This document shows, piece after piece, positions 1 through 8,238 of a DNA stretch of 64,000 nt; position 1 is the first letter of the stretch, and each line of letters begins with the position of its first letter. The notes beneath the pieces are model-generated. The model had not been told where the DNA came from and ran no database searches. It saw only the letters and a list, made by a program, of their open reading frames with translations. The stretch lies in the NCBI GenBank assembly GCA_964474295.1, contig CAYYRN010000003.1:22912-86911 (forward strand), given 5' to 3'. This DNA is from SIG575 sp964474295 (GTDB lineage Bacteria > Bacillota > Clostridia > Oscillospirales > Acutalibacteraceae). The position numbers and the translations under genes are program-made.

Positions 1-688
1 TTACTATGCCGTCTTCGTCAAGGCTCTTGATTGAGGGAATATGCTCTCCGCTTACACGCAAGTCACCGTAAGGGTTGTCTTCAAGTATGAGGACATTGTA
101 TTTTTTCGCAAGCTCGTAAACTTTCTTTCTCTTTTCAAGCGACATTGTGGCACCTGACGGATTTTGGAAATTCGGGATTGTGTAGATGAATTTTACATTT
201 TTTTCGGTTTTAAGTGCCTCTTCGAGCTTTTCGACATTTATTCCGTCGCTTTCAACCTCAACTCCGCACAGACGTGCATTGTATGAACGGAAGCAGTTGA
301 GAGAACCGATAAAGGACGGTGATTCGCAAATTACCGTATCGCCCTCGTTGAGAAGAATTTTCGATGAAAGATCCATAATTTGCTGTGCACCGGCGGTTAT
401 GATTATGCTGTCAAAATCTCTGCCGACCGAGTGCTTTTTCTTCATATACGAAGTTAAAAGCTCCCTCAACGGAGTGTAGCCCTCGGTAACACCGTACTGC
501 AAAGCGAGGATGGGGTCTTCCGCCAAAATTTCGGCAGTGATTTTTTTTACTTCATCAACGGGGAAAGCCTCTGCCGAGGGGTTGCCCGCCGCAAGGGGGA
601 TAACACCTGGGTCTGAGGTTGCCTTTAGAATTTCCCTTATTGCGGATGGTTTAAGGGAAGAAATTTTGTCCGAAAAAACGTAGTCCAT
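1..688 (-). CDS. PLP-dependent aminotransferase, class I/II (N-terminal part, cut by window edge)
   Basis: Only the first 229 codons lie in the window; a complete family member has about 390-400 residues, so the catalytic lysine is outside. The visible part is typical of a fold-type I aminotransferase of the aromatic/2-aminoadipate (AraT, LysN, MocR-related) branch: 'PLAAGNPS' near residue 31, 'YGVTEGYTPLRE' near 65, 'TAGAQQIMD' near 97, 'PNFQNPSG' near 170 and 'EDNPYG' near 203. These enzymes move an amino group between an amino acid and a 2-oxo acid in the cytoplasm. The start is the ATG at 688-686, preceded by an AAAGGAG ribosome site and a sigma-A-like promoter. It is transcribed away from the ddl operon. 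Which amino acid it uses cannot be told from this half. Confidence 0.9.
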   Translation of the reverse strand, partial: MDYVFSDKISSLKPSAIREILKATSDPGVIPLAAGNPSAEAFPVDEVKKITAEILAEDPILALQYGVTEGYTPLRELLTSYMKKKHSVGRDFDSIIITAGAQQIMDLSSKILLNEGDTVICESPSFIGSLNCFRSYNARLCGVEVESDGINVEKLEEALKTEKNVKFIYTIPNFQNPSGATMSLEKRKKVYELAKKYNVLILEDNPYGDLRVSGEHIPSIKSLDEDGIV

Positions 689-733
689 TTTAATTTTGCT
701 CCTTTATGACGAAACTTACCAATATAATGAACA

Positions 734-762
734 ATTATACCATATAATAGAAAATAAAGCAA
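734..762 (-). promoter_or_regulatory. sigma-A-type promoter for the aminotransferase
   Basis: Read on the minus strand: -35 TTGCTT (762-757) and -10 TATAAT (739-734) with a 17-base spacer, 46 bases before the aminotransferase start codon. The perfect -10 and ideal spacing support it. No operator was identified. Confidence 0.65.
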
Positions 763-823
763 GTTTATTTCATTCTGTATATATTATTAAAGGGAAATTT
801 ACAAAATCTTTTATAAATAGATG

Positions 824-852
824 ATGACAAAGAACTTTTTTTATGATACAAT
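824..852 (+). promoter_or_regulatory. sigma-A-type promoter for the ddl-argS-pth operon
   Basis: -35 ATGACA (824-829) and -10 TACAAT (847-852), 17 bases apart. It lies 46 bases before the ATG at 899, which also argues against the longer reading frame that opens at 821, inside the promoter. Confidence 0.55.
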
Positions 853-898
853 ACTATGTAAACTTAAAATCAATAATTATAATTTTGGGAGAAATGAA

Positions 899-1777
899 AT
901 GAATATTCAGGAAACATTTAAACTCATTGATAAGGGCATTTCGGAAAATCTTGCACTCAAAGGCTTTTCGGCGGTTTATCCCGACGGTAAAAAGGAAGAG
1001 CTTCCTATTAACGGTGACGATTCAAAGCTTTATGTTGATTACGCTTCGGAAAGGGGAAATATCAGAATTCTTTTCTCCGAGGGTAAGCTTTGCTTCCAGA
1101 CGGGAGAGGGCAGCGAGGACGATATGACGTTCAAAAGCATTTCCGCATCGCTTTTTGATGAGGAAACCTTTGACGAAAAGGATTTGAAATATATAATAAA
1201 CGAATTTAACGATTGTATCGATTCGAGATTTAAAATAAAAAAAGAAGAAAAAACATCTTCAAAGGGGGTAAAACTTCCGCCTCCCGTGTCAAAAGCTTCG
1301 GCAAAAAACGGCAGCAGCTTTTATGACCCGAACACTCTTGCAAACAGATATACTATCGTTTATCCCGAACTCAGAAACGAATACAAGAAAAACATAGAAA
1401 AATACGGCGAATTTTTGGCTGATGAATTTTTTGCCGAGTACGGCTCTTATGCCGTCGAAACTATAAGACAGAACGATAAACAGCAGATGAAAAAGCTGTT
1501 TAATATGATTAACGAAATTTACCTCGACGGCACAAATGATGTGCAAAGCCTTATTGCCGTTACGATTTTCGGTCAGCTTAACAATGATGATGAGCTGCTT
1601 GCAAATTGTGTCGATTATATGGATCCCGAACTTGCGGCGATAACGATTAACGTCAACAGATATCTTGCAAGCTCATCGGGTAAAAAAGCGGTAAAGCTGC
1701 TTGAAAATCCTCCGGCTTACAAGCCTCCGAAAGAGAAAAAACGCAGCATGGCGCAGTCAATGATGAATCAACAGTGA
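899..1777 (+). CDS. protein of unknown function, first gene of the ddl operon
   Basis: A 292-residue cytoplasmic protein that I do not recognise. No signal peptide or membrane segment is visible. The N-terminal half (about 1-115) is acidic and strand-rich; a lysine/serine-rich linker follows (about 118-140); the C-terminal half (about 145-265) looks helical, with 'RYTIVYPELRNEYKKN' and 'LIAVTIFGQL', and ends in a basic, proline-rich tail 'PPAYKPPKEKKRS'. The ATG at 899 has a GGGAGA ribosome site; an in-frame upstream ATG at 821 falls in the promoter. It ends 25 bases before ddl, so the two are probably co-transcribed, but that does not reveal a function. It may be a lineage-specific family. 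Confidence 0.7.
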   Translation: MNIQETFKLIDKGISENLALKGFSAVYPDGKKEELPINGDDSKLYVDYASERGNIRILFSEGKLCFQTGEGSEDDMTFKSISASLFDEETFDEKDLKYIINEFNDCIDSRFKIKKEEKTSSKGVKLPPPVSKASAKNGSSFYDPNTLANRYTIVYPELRNEYKKNIEKYGEFLADEFFAEYGSYAVETIRQNDKQQMKKLFNMINEIYLDGTNDVQSLIAVTIFGQLNNDDELLANCVDYMDPELAAITINVNRYLASSSGKKAVKLLENPPAYKPPKEKKRSMAQSMMNQQ

Positions 1778-1802
1778 GCATATTAGGAAAGGTTATGTGG
1801 TA

Positions 1803-2873
1803 ATGAAAAAAGTTTTGGTGGTTTTCGGCGGAGCTTCAAGCGAACATGATATAAGCACGGTTTCCGCAAAGTTTGTAATCGAAAACATTCCTGCCGATAA
1901 ATATGAGGTAGTGATGCTCGGCATCACGAAGCAGGGCGAGTGGTTCAAATATACGGGAAAAACGGAGAATCTTCCCGAAGACAAATGGACACAGGATAAA
2001 GAAAACCTCACGAAAGCGGTAATTTCTCCCGACGCTTCCTGCCACGGCTTGATAGTGTTTGAAAACGGCGAAGCAAAAACGGAAAGAATTGACGTTGTGT
2101 TCCCCGTAATGCACGGAAAAAACGGTGAGGACGGAACAATTCAGGGCTTGCTGCAATTGGCGGGAATCCCTTATGTCGGTTGCGACTGTGCTTCAAGTGC
2201 CGTTTGTATGGATAAAGCACTTACCAACACCGTTGCCGACTGTGCGGGAATACCGCAGGCAAAGTGGCTCGGTGTGACAAAATACGAGTATTCTCTCAAT
2301 GAGGATGCGGTAATTGACAAGGCAGAGGAATATCTGGGCTATCCCGTTTTCGTAAAACCGGCAAACGCAGGCTCGTCCGTCGGCGTGACAAAGGTTTCTT
2401 CGAGAGAGAATTTTAAAGAAGCCGTAGATGTTGCTTTTAAAGAAGATACTAAAATCGTCCTTGAAGAAGGCATTGTCGGTCAAGAGGTCGAGTGTGCCGT
2501 CATCGGCAATGATGAGCCTATGGCGGGGCAGGTCGGTGAAATTGTTTCGGTAAACGAAATTTACGATTTTGAAGCGAAGTATGTTTCCGATGCCAGCGAG
2601 CTTTTTATTCCGGCAAGACTTCCCGAAAATGTTTTGGAGGATGTAAAAAAGGCTGCCTGCAAGGCATACAAAGCACTCGGCTGTTCAGGCCTTGCGAGAG
2701 TGGATTTCTTTGTCAGAGAGTCTGACGGAAAAATTATGCTCAACGAGCCGAACACAATTCCCGGCTTTACAAGCATCAGTATGTATCCGAAGCTTATGAA
2801 TGCCGCAGGGCTTGACAGTCCCGCACTTCTTTCAAAGCTTATTGAATGTGCCGAGGAAAAATGGAGCAGATAA
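1803..2873 (+). CDS. ddl: D-alanine--D-alanine ligase
   Basis: ATP-grasp enzyme that joins two D-alanines to give the dipeptide at the tip of the peptidoglycan precursor; cytoplasmic. The 356 residues cover the family length. Visible: 'GGASSEHDIS' at 9-18, 'HGKNGEDGTIQG' at 104-115, the ATP-binding 'KPANAGSSVG' at 185-194, the omega loop 'EAKYVSD' at 257-263 and the metal site 'NEPNTIPGFTS' at 314-324. The Lys-Tyr pair at 259-260 corresponds to K215-Y216 of E. coli DdlB; the tyrosine is typical of D-Ala-D-Ala rather than D-Ala-D-Lac ligases, so no intrinsic vancomycin resistance is predicted. AGGAAAGG precedes the ATG at 1803 by about ten bases; a GTG two codons earlier is too close to it. 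The next gene starts directly after the stop. Confidence 0.96.
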   Translation: MKKVLVVFGGASSEHDISTVSAKFVIENIPADKYEVVMLGITKQGEWFKYTGKTENLPEDKWTQDKENLTKAVISPDASCHGLIVFENGEAKTERIDVVFPVMHGKNGEDGTIQGLLQLAGIPYVGCDCASSAVCMDKALTNTVADCAGIPQAKWLGVTKYEYSLNEDAVIDKAEEYLGYPVFVKPANAGSSVGVTKVSSRENFKEAVDVAFKEDTKIVLEEGIVGQEVECAVIGNDEPMAGQVGEIVSVNEIYDFEAKYVSDASELFIPARLPENVLEDVKKAACKAYKALGCSGLARVDFFVRESDGKIMLNEPNTIPGFTSISMYPKLMNAAGLDSPALLSKLIECAEEKWSR

Positions 2874-3290
2874 ATGGAAAAAGAAGTTGTTATAAAAATT
2901 GTTGACCGCCACGAAATGGAGGGCGACACCGACGGCCTTGAAACTACAGTGTTGGGTTCATTTAAAGGTACAAGAGATAATTATGAGCTTTCTTATACCG
3001 AGGACGGAGAGCTTGAAGGCTGTACGGTTACGTTAAAGGTCGAAAACGGCGAACGCATTACAATGACACGTTCGGGTATTTTTGAAACCGAATTGATTAT
3101 CCAAAGGGGAAAAAGGCATAACTGCTCATATTCAACCCCTGCGGGTATTTTGATGCTCGGAGTTTTCGCAAATCGTGTTGAAAGTGATGTTGACGAAAAC
3201 GGCGGAAAACTTGAATTTGATTACACTCTTGATATGGGTGCGGGAGTAATATCCGAAAATTATCTTATAATAACCGTTAAAGAAAGTTGA
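2874..3290 (+). CDS. DUF1934 (YwiB-like) beta-barrel protein
   Basis: A 138-residue protein that resembles the calycin-like DUF1934/YwiB family. The sequence is built of alternating beta-strands with no membrane segment, and ends in the family's run of acidic and polar strands ('FDYTLDMGAGVISEN' near 118-132). The start codon follows the ddl stop without a gap, so translation is probably coupled. In Bacillus the ywiB gene also sits next to argS, as here, and this conserved neighbourhood supports the call. The biochemical function of the family is not established; the fold hints at binding of a small hydrophobic ligand, which is inference only. Confidence 0.8.
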   Translation: MEKEVVIKIVDRHEMEGDTDGLETTVLGSFKGTRDNYELSYTEDGELEGCTVTLKVENGERITMTRSGIFETELIIQRGKRHNCSYSTPAGILMLGVFANRVESDVDENGGKLEFDYTLDMGAGVISENYLIITVKES

Positions 3291-3293
3291 AAA

Positions 3294-3315
3294 GTCTTTG
3301 CAAATTTGCGAAGAC
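3294..3315 (+). other. 9-bp inverted repeat just upstream of argS
   Basis: Arms 3294-3302 (GTCTTTGCA) and 3307-3315 (TGCGAAGAC) pair fully, with one T-G wobble, around an AATT loop. No U-tract follows, so it is not a terminator. It lies between the DUF1934 stop and the argS ribosome site and could influence argS translation or mRNA processing; it may also be chance. Confidence 0.35.
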
Positions 3316-3335
3316 GGACTGAGAGGATGTAAACA

Positions 3336-5081
3336 ATGTCAAAAATAGTGAATGAAACTCACCAGCAAATAAGGCAGGCAATTCTTGACGCTATGGGAAA
3401 GGCAATAAGTGAGGGCATTTTTCCGGCAGAGCCTGTGAGTGATTTTAAAATCGAAGTTCCCGCCGACAGAAAAAACGGCGATTTTTCGTCAAATGTTGCA
3501 ATGATGTCAACAAAAGCTTTTAAGATGAATCCGAGAAAAATAGGCGAAGTTATTCTTGAAAAAATAAATCTTGACGGAACTTATCTTGAAAAATGCGAAA
3601 TTGCGGGGCCGGGATTTCTTAATTTCTATTTAAGCCCGTCGTATTATTCGGCAATACTTAAAGATGTGCGTGCGTGCGGCGCTTCCTACGGACGTTCCGA
3701 TTACGGAAAGGGCAAAAAAGTAAACGTAGAGTTCGTTTCGGCAAACCCCACAGGGCCTATGCATATGGGCAACGCAAGGGGCGGTGCGTTGGGCGACTGC
3801 CTTGCCGCAATAATGGATTATGCGGGATATGACGTCAGCCGTGAATTTTACATTAACGATGCCGGAAATCAGATAGAAAAATTCGGCTTGTCGCTTGACA
3901 TAAGATATCAGCAGCTTTTTAAAGGCGAGGATGCTCCCGAATTGCCCGAAGACAGCTACCACGGCGAGGATATAAAGGAGCGTGCGGCGGAGTTTGCCGA
4001 AATTCACGGTGACAGCTATCTTGAAAAGAGCGAGGAAGAAAGAAGAAAGGCTCTTGTTGATTATGCGTTGCCGAGAAATATCGACAATATGAAATCCACT
4101 CTTTCAAAATACAGAATAGAGTATGACAGATGGTTTAACGAATCCGTTGTTCACAATGACGGCGAGCTTAAAGAAACAATCGAGCTTCTTACAAAGAACG
4201 GTCTTACATATGAAAAGGACGGTGCTTTGTGGTACAAGAATATCGAAGTTCAGACAAAGATGCTGCTGGCTCAAGGCAAAACTCAGGAGTATATCGATAA
4301 GCTTGAGCTTAAAGATGACGTTCTTATCCGTGCAAACGGAAACCCGACTTATTTTGCGGCGGATATAGCGTATCACAGAAACAAGCTTGAGGTCAGAAAT
4401 TTTGACCTTGCAATAGATATTTGGGGTGCCGACCATCACGGACACGTTGCAAGAATGAAATCGGCGCTTGATGCTATCGGCGTTGATTCGTCACGTCTTG
4501 ATGTCATACTTATGCAGCTTGTCCGCCTTACAAGGAACGGCGAAGCCGTAAGGATGTCCAAGAGAACGGGCAAAGCAATTACACTTGTCGATTTGCTTGA
4601 GGAAATTCCCGTTGATGCTTCGCGTTTCATTTTCAATATGAGGGAAGCAGGCTCACAAATGGATTTCGATTTGGATCTTGCCGTTGAGCAAAGCTCACAA
4701 AATCCCGTTTATTACTGTCAGTACGCACACGCAAGAATTTGCAGTATCCTCAAAAAAATCAAAGCTGACGGAAACGAGGTTCGTGACTGCACGGATGAGG
4801 AGCTTCAGCTTTTGACGGAAGAAACCGAAAAGGATATCATCAGACATCTGGCATCGCTCACCGGCGAAATAGTGGAGGCAGTTAAAAAATATGACCCCGC
4901 CAAAATCACAAGGTATGTAATAGAGCTTGCAACTCTTTTCCACAAGTTCTACAATTCGTGCCGTGTTGTTTGCGAGGACGAGTCGCTTATGCAGGCAAGA
5001 GTTTATCTTTGCGTCTGCGTTCGTGACACAATTAAAAATATTTTGAATCTTCTTAAAATAGAAGCACCGGAATCGATGTAA
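3336..5081 (+). CDS. argS: arginyl-tRNA synthetase
   Basis: Class I aminoacyl-tRNA synthetase that charges tRNA-Arg. The 581 residues match the family length. An N-terminal Add-1 tRNA-recognition domain (about 1-110) is followed by the Rossmann catalytic core with the HIGH-type motif 'PTGPMHMGNARG' near 140-151 and the KMSKS-equivalent 'MSKRTGKAIT' near 408-417, and by the helical anticodon-binding domain with 'YCQYAHARI' near 465. ArgRS commonly has a modified KMSKS, so 'MSKR' is not a defect. The ATG at 3336 has a GAGAGGATG ribosome site. It sits inside the ddl operon and is followed 58 bases later by the GlmU-like gene. Confidence 0.97.
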   Translation: MSKIVNETHQQIRQAILDAMGKAISEGIFPAEPVSDFKIEVPADRKNGDFSSNVAMMSTKAFKMNPRKIGEVILEKINLDGTYLEKCEIAGPGFLNFYLSPSYYSAILKDVRACGASYGRSDYGKGKKVNVEFVSANPTGPMHMGNARGGALGDCLAAIMDYAGYDVSREFYINDAGNQIEKFGLSLDIRYQQLFKGEDAPELPEDSYHGEDIKERAAEFAEIHGDSYLEKSEEERRKALVDYALPRNIDNMKSTLSKYRIEYDRWFNESVVHNDGELKETIELLTKNGLTYEKDGALWYKNIEVQTKMLLAQGKTQEYIDKLELKDDVLIRANGNPTYFAADIAYHRNKLEVRNFDLAIDIWGADHHGHVARMKSALDAIGVDSSRLDVILMQLVRLTRNGEAVRMSKRTGKAITLVDLLEEIPVDASRFIFNMREAGSQMDFDLDLAVEQSSQNPVYYCQYAHARICSILKKIKADGNEVRDCTDEELQLLTEETEKDIIRHLASLTGEIVEAVKKYDPAKITRYVIELATLFHKFYNSCRVVCEDESLMQARVYLCVCVRDTIKNILNLLKIEAPESM

Positions 5082-5139
5082 TATTTGTAAAAAATTTTCA
5101 TAAAATATATGCACCTGAATTTGCAAAAGGGGTATAAAA

Positions 5140-6333
5140 ATGAAAAAGTGTTCTTTAATTTTGTGCGAAAAAACAATTTCTCAAAACAGCCAAAAAAGTT
5201 TGTCATCTGTAGAGATAGTTTTCAAACCTATGTACGAGTTTTTAAAAGATTCGCTCATCCTTGCCGGAATTGACAACACGTTTGCGATTTTCAAAAAAGA
5301 AGAAAGAACAGACGGCTTGCGTAATTTTGTAACGCATAACGAAAAGGGCGATGTGTTTATTTCTCAAGGCACAAGTCCGTTTATTTCGGAAGAAACAGTG
5401 AAAAGCTCTTACGAAGCTTTTTTGAAAAACGACAGAAAAGCAACTGCGATAGTTTCCGATTTTTGCGATTCTTTTTCGGCTGTTTGGATGACTGTTGATG
5501 ATTTTAAAAAGCATTGTTCCTTTGAACAGGAGGAAGAAATCTCTCTTGATGATGTTATCGGAACTTTCGATAACATAGACGAATTTACAAGCACAAACAA
5601 AGAGGATTTTATGAGCGTTAATAACCTTTTTGAAGCATATGAGCTTAATGAATATAAACGCAAGGAAATTTTGAAAAAGCTTATGCTGTCCGGCGTGCAG
5701 ATTATGTGTACGGACGGTGTTGCGATTTCGGAGGAAGCCGTGATAGAAAGCGGTGCCGTAATTTTAAGCGGAACGCAGATAACGGGAAAAACCGAAATTG
5801 CATCCGGTGCGGTTATCGGCCCCAATTCCGTAATCGATAACTGTAAAATAGGCGAAAACGCAAAAATCAACGCTTCGCACTGTTATTCCTCCGAAATAGA
5901 AAAGGGTGCTGAAATCGGCCCGTTTGTAAGAATCAGACCGGGGTGCGTTGTTTCGGAAAATGCGAGAGTGGGCAATTTCGTTGAACTTAAAAACGTAACG
6001 GTGGGCAAAGATACAAAAATTTCGCATCTTTCTTATGTCGGTGACGGCTCTGTCGGCAGCGAAGTCAACATCGGCTGCGGCTGTGCAACGGTGAATTTTG
6101 ACGGAACAAATAAGCACAGAACGGTAATCGAAGACGGTGCTTTCATCGGCTGCGGAGTTAATCTCGTAGCACCCGTTACGGTGGGAAAAGATGCTTTTGT
6201 CGCCGCAGGTTCAACGGTTATCGAGGATGTTCCCGATTCCGCCCTTGCAATAGCGAGAAACAGACAAGTTAACAAAAACGGCTGGGTTGAGAAGAAAAAG
6301 CCGTATAAAAGAATGAAAAAGAACGGTAGATAA
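5140..6333 (+). CDS. GlmU-like protein: intact acetyltransferase half, degenerate uridylyltransferase half
   Basis: Bifunctional GlmU normally acetylates glucosamine-1-phosphate with its C-terminal left-handed beta-helix and then attaches UMP with its N-terminal domain. Here (397 residues against about 450-460) the beta-helix, from about 190, is complete: the equivalents of the E. coli residues are present as 'RIRPG' (R266), K284, catalytic H296, Y299, N310, N319 and K325. The N-terminal domain aligns from end to end ('VFKPMYEFLKD' at 27, 'AGIDN' at 42, 'SVNN' at 159), but the nucleotide-binding signature LxxGxGxRM is replaced by 'LILCEKTISQNS', and the GDAP/GDxP metal-binding motif reads 'GTSP' (77-80). 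It is also about 40 residues short. It probably makes GlcNAc-1-P only, with another enzyme supplying UMP transfer. GGGG precedes the ATG. Three bases separate it from pth. Confidence 0.85.
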   Translation: MKKCSLILCEKTISQNSQKSLSSVEIVFKPMYEFLKDSLILAGIDNTFAIFKKEERTDGLRNFVTHNEKGDVFISQGTSPFISEETVKSSYEAFLKNDRKATAIVSDFCDSFSAVWMTVDDFKKHCSFEQEEEISLDDVIGTFDNIDEFTSTNKEDFMSVNNLFEAYELNEYKRKEILKKLMLSGVQIMCTDGVAISEEAVIESGAVILSGTQITGKTEIASGAVIGPNSVIDNCKIGENAKINASHCYSSEIEKGAEIGPFVRIRPGCVVSENARVGNFVELKNVTVGKDTKISHLSYVGDGSVGSEVNIGCGCATVNFDGTNKHRTVIEDGAFIGCGVNLVAPVTVGKDAFVAAGSTVIEDVPDSALAIARNRQVNKNGWVEKKKPYKRMKKNGR

Positions 6334-6336
6334 TTT

Positions 6337-6945
6337 ATGTTTGGTTTGAAAAAAAAGAAGGAATTTTCTGCGGGAGGTGCCGAATTTTTAATTGTCGGCT
6401 TGGGAAATCCGGGTGACAAATACGAATTTACACGTCATAATGCGGGATTTATGTTTGTGGATTTTTTTGCGGACAGGGAAAACATAAAAATCAACAAACT
6501 AAAGTATAAGTCACTGCTTGCGGATGTTAATATAAACGGGCATAAGTGCCTTGTTATGAAGCCTCAGACTTTTATGAACAACAGCGGCGAGGCTGTAAGG
6601 GATGCCGCACAGTTTTATAAAATTCCGCCTGAAAGGGTTATTGTGATTTATGATGACATTTCGCTTGATGTCGGAAGAACGAGAATAAGGCGAAAAGGTT
6701 CCGACGGAGGTCACAACGGAATAAAAAGCATCATTTACCATTTAAACAGCGATAATTTTCCCCGCATAAAAATCGGCGTAGGAAAAAAACCGCCCGAATG
6801 GGAGGATTTGGCGGATTGGGTGCTTTCACGTTTTACGAATGACGAGTTAAAAACGCTGAATAACACTGCCGAAAAAGTTTGCGATGTTTTACCGCTTATG
6901 CTCGATGAAAAAATCGACGAGGCAATGAACAGAATAAATTCATAA
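6337..6945 (+). CDS. pth: peptidyl-tRNA hydrolase
   Basis: Releases peptides from peptidyl-tRNA that has dropped off ribosomes. The 202 residues carry the Pth signatures: 'GLGNPGDKYEFTRHNAG' (catalytic His in 'TRHNAG'), 'PQTFMNNSG', 'YDDISLDVGRTRIR' (catalytic Asp) and 'GSDGGHNGIKSI'. The first 16 or so residues ('MFGLKKKKEFSAGGAE') are an unusual basic extension before the first strand; the ribosome site before the ATG at 6337 is weak, so translation may be coupled to the preceding gene three bases upstream. Bacillus has the same glmU-to-pth order (with genes between). It is the last gene before the terminator at 6962. Confidence 0.95.
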   Translation: MFGLKKKKEFSAGGAEFLIVGLGNPGDKYEFTRHNAGFMFVDFFADRENIKINKLKYKSLLADVNINGHKCLVMKPQTFMNNSGEAVRDAAQFYKIPPERVIVIYDDISLDVGRTRIRRKGSDGGHNGIKSIIYHLNSDNFPRIKIGVGKKPPEWEDLADWVLSRFTNDELKTLNNTAEKVCDVLPLMLDEKIDEAMNRINS

Positions 6946-6961
6946 TACATAAAACAAAATT

Positions 6962-7010
6962 AAGGATTCCTTTGGCTTGCAAGATGACAAAAGCCGAAGG
7001 AATCCTTTTT
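6962..7010 (+). terminator. intrinsic terminator after pth, probably bidirectional
   Basis: A 17-bp stem (arms 6962-6978 and 6991-7007, one T-G wobble) with a 12-base loop, ending in TTTTT. The other strand also ends in a T-rich run, so it can serve the convergent galM as well. Confidence 0.9.
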
Positions 7011-7022
7011 ATTATTGATATA

Positions 7023-8063
7023 TTATTTTACCGAGAATTTGTAAACTGTTTTTGTTTTGTATTTTTCGCCTGCGTCATAAACGCATTTCGGAAAATCCTG
7101 TCTGTTCGGGCTGTCGGGATAAACTTGAGTTTCGAGGCAGAAGCCTGCGTGGCGTTCCATTTTAGTGCCTGATTTTCCGTCAATACCGTCAAGGAAATTA
7201 CCGCAGTAAAGCTGAACCCCCGGTAAATCCGTAAACATTTCCATTTGTCTGCCCGTTTTTTCGTCAAAAACCGTTACGTTTGCGGAGTTATCGTTCTTTT
7301 TGTTTAAGCAGAAATTGTGGTCATAGCCTTTTGTTAAATTCAACTGTTCGCAGTCATCATGAATGTTCTGCCCGATTTTTTTCGGTGTTCTGAAATCAAA
7401 AGGAGTGTTTTCAACCGATTTTATTTCGCCCGTAGGGATGCTGTCGCCGTCAATGGGTGTAAAAAAGTCGGCATCTATGCAAAGAACGTGGTCGCATATC
7501 GAACCCGAAGAAAAACCGCCGAGGTTAAAGTACGCATGGTTTGTAAAGTTCATTATTGTCTTTTTGTCACTTACACCGCTGTATTCGATTGAAAGTGCGT
7601 TGCTGTCATCAAGCGTGTATGTGACCGTCACATTCATATTTCCGGGAAATCCGCAGGAAAGGTCGGGGCTGAAAAACGAAAACTCTACCTTGTTGTCATC
7701 AACGATAATCGCTCTCCAAACAGAGTGAGAAAACTCTCCGCCTCCGTGAAGACAGGTTTGACCTTCGTTGTGAGTAACTTCGTATTCTTTTGCGTCAATC
7801 GAAAATTTTCCGTTTGCGATTCTGTTTGCATATCTTCCCACAATCATACCCTGATAATCCGAGCGTGTTTCGTGACCGGATATGTCGTCAAAGCCGATAA
7901 GAACATCGTCAAGAACGCCCTCTCTGTCGGGGACATAAAGCTTGTCAAGTGTCGCACCGTATGAAATGATTTCGGCGGAAAGACCGTTTCTGTTGGTGAT
8001 TATATACTTGTATACATCTTCTCCGACAGAGGTTGTGCCGTAGAATATTTTTTCAACACTCAT
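7023..8063 (-). CDS. galM: aldose 1-epimerase (galactose mutarotase)
   Basis: Interconverts alpha and beta anomers of hexoses, usually feeding the Leloir pathway; cytoplasmic. The 346 residues match the family. Motifs: 'GRYANRIANGKF' near 76, 'QTCLHGG' near 100, the catalytic histidine in 'NFTNHAYFNLGG' near 172, and the catalytic glutamate in 'FCLETQVYPDSPN' near 308. An AGAGGAG ribosome site lies before the ATG at 8063, and a near-consensus promoter is at 8096-8124. It is a single-gene unit convergent with the ddl operon and divergent from the FHA operon; no other Leloir gene is nearby. Confidence 0.95.
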   Translation of the reverse strand: MSVEKIFYGTTSVGEDVYKYIITNRNGLSAEIISYGATLDKLYVPDREGVLDDVLIGFDDISGHETRSDYQGMIVGRYANRIANGKFSIDAKEYEVTHNEGQTCLHGGGEFSHSVWRAIIVDDNKVEFSFFSPDLSCGFPGNMNVTVTYTLDDSNALSIEYSGVSDKKTIMNFTNHAYFNLGGFSSGSICDHVLCIDADFFTPIDGDSIPTGEIKSVENTPFDFRTPKKIGQNIHDDCEQLNLTKGYDHNFCLNKKNDNSANVTVFDEKTGRQMEMFTDLPGVQLYCGNFLDGIDGKSGTKMERHAGFCLETQVYPDSPNRQDFPKCVYDAGEKYKTKTVYKFSVK

Positions 8064-8095
8064 TTAAAAAACTCCTCTTTGCTTATTTTAAGTAT

Positions 8096-8124
8096 ATTAT
8101 AGAATAAATTTCCCTTTATATCAA
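8096..8124 (-). promoter_or_regulatory. sigma-A-type promoter for galM
   Basis: Minus strand -35 TTGATA (8124-8119), 17-base spacer, -10 TATAAT (8101-8096), 33 bases before the galM start codon. No catabolite-response operator was recognised near it. Confidence 0.75.
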
Positions 8125-8172
8125 GAATTTATTAAAGATTATTTAAAAGTTGTAAAAAGAAAGTTAATTTAG

Positions 8173-8201
8173 TTGACCTTTTTTTTTCGATGTTATATAA
8201 T
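8173..8201 (+). promoter_or_regulatory. strong sigma-A-type promoter for the FHA-ftsW-pbp operon
   Basis: -35 TTGACC (8173-8178), 17-base spacer containing a T9 run, -10 TATAAT (8196-8201). It stands 38 bases before the TTG start at 8239 and overlaps the apparent longer reading frame, which is therefore not coding there. Confidence 0.8.
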
Positions 8202-8238
8202 TTATTATAATTGTATCGGTAAAAGGGAGGAGTGCGTC

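Noticed and set aside
6972..7172. A plus-strand open frame opposite galM
   Set aside because: It starts in a terminator hairpin, has no ribosome site and is antisense to a clearly real gene.
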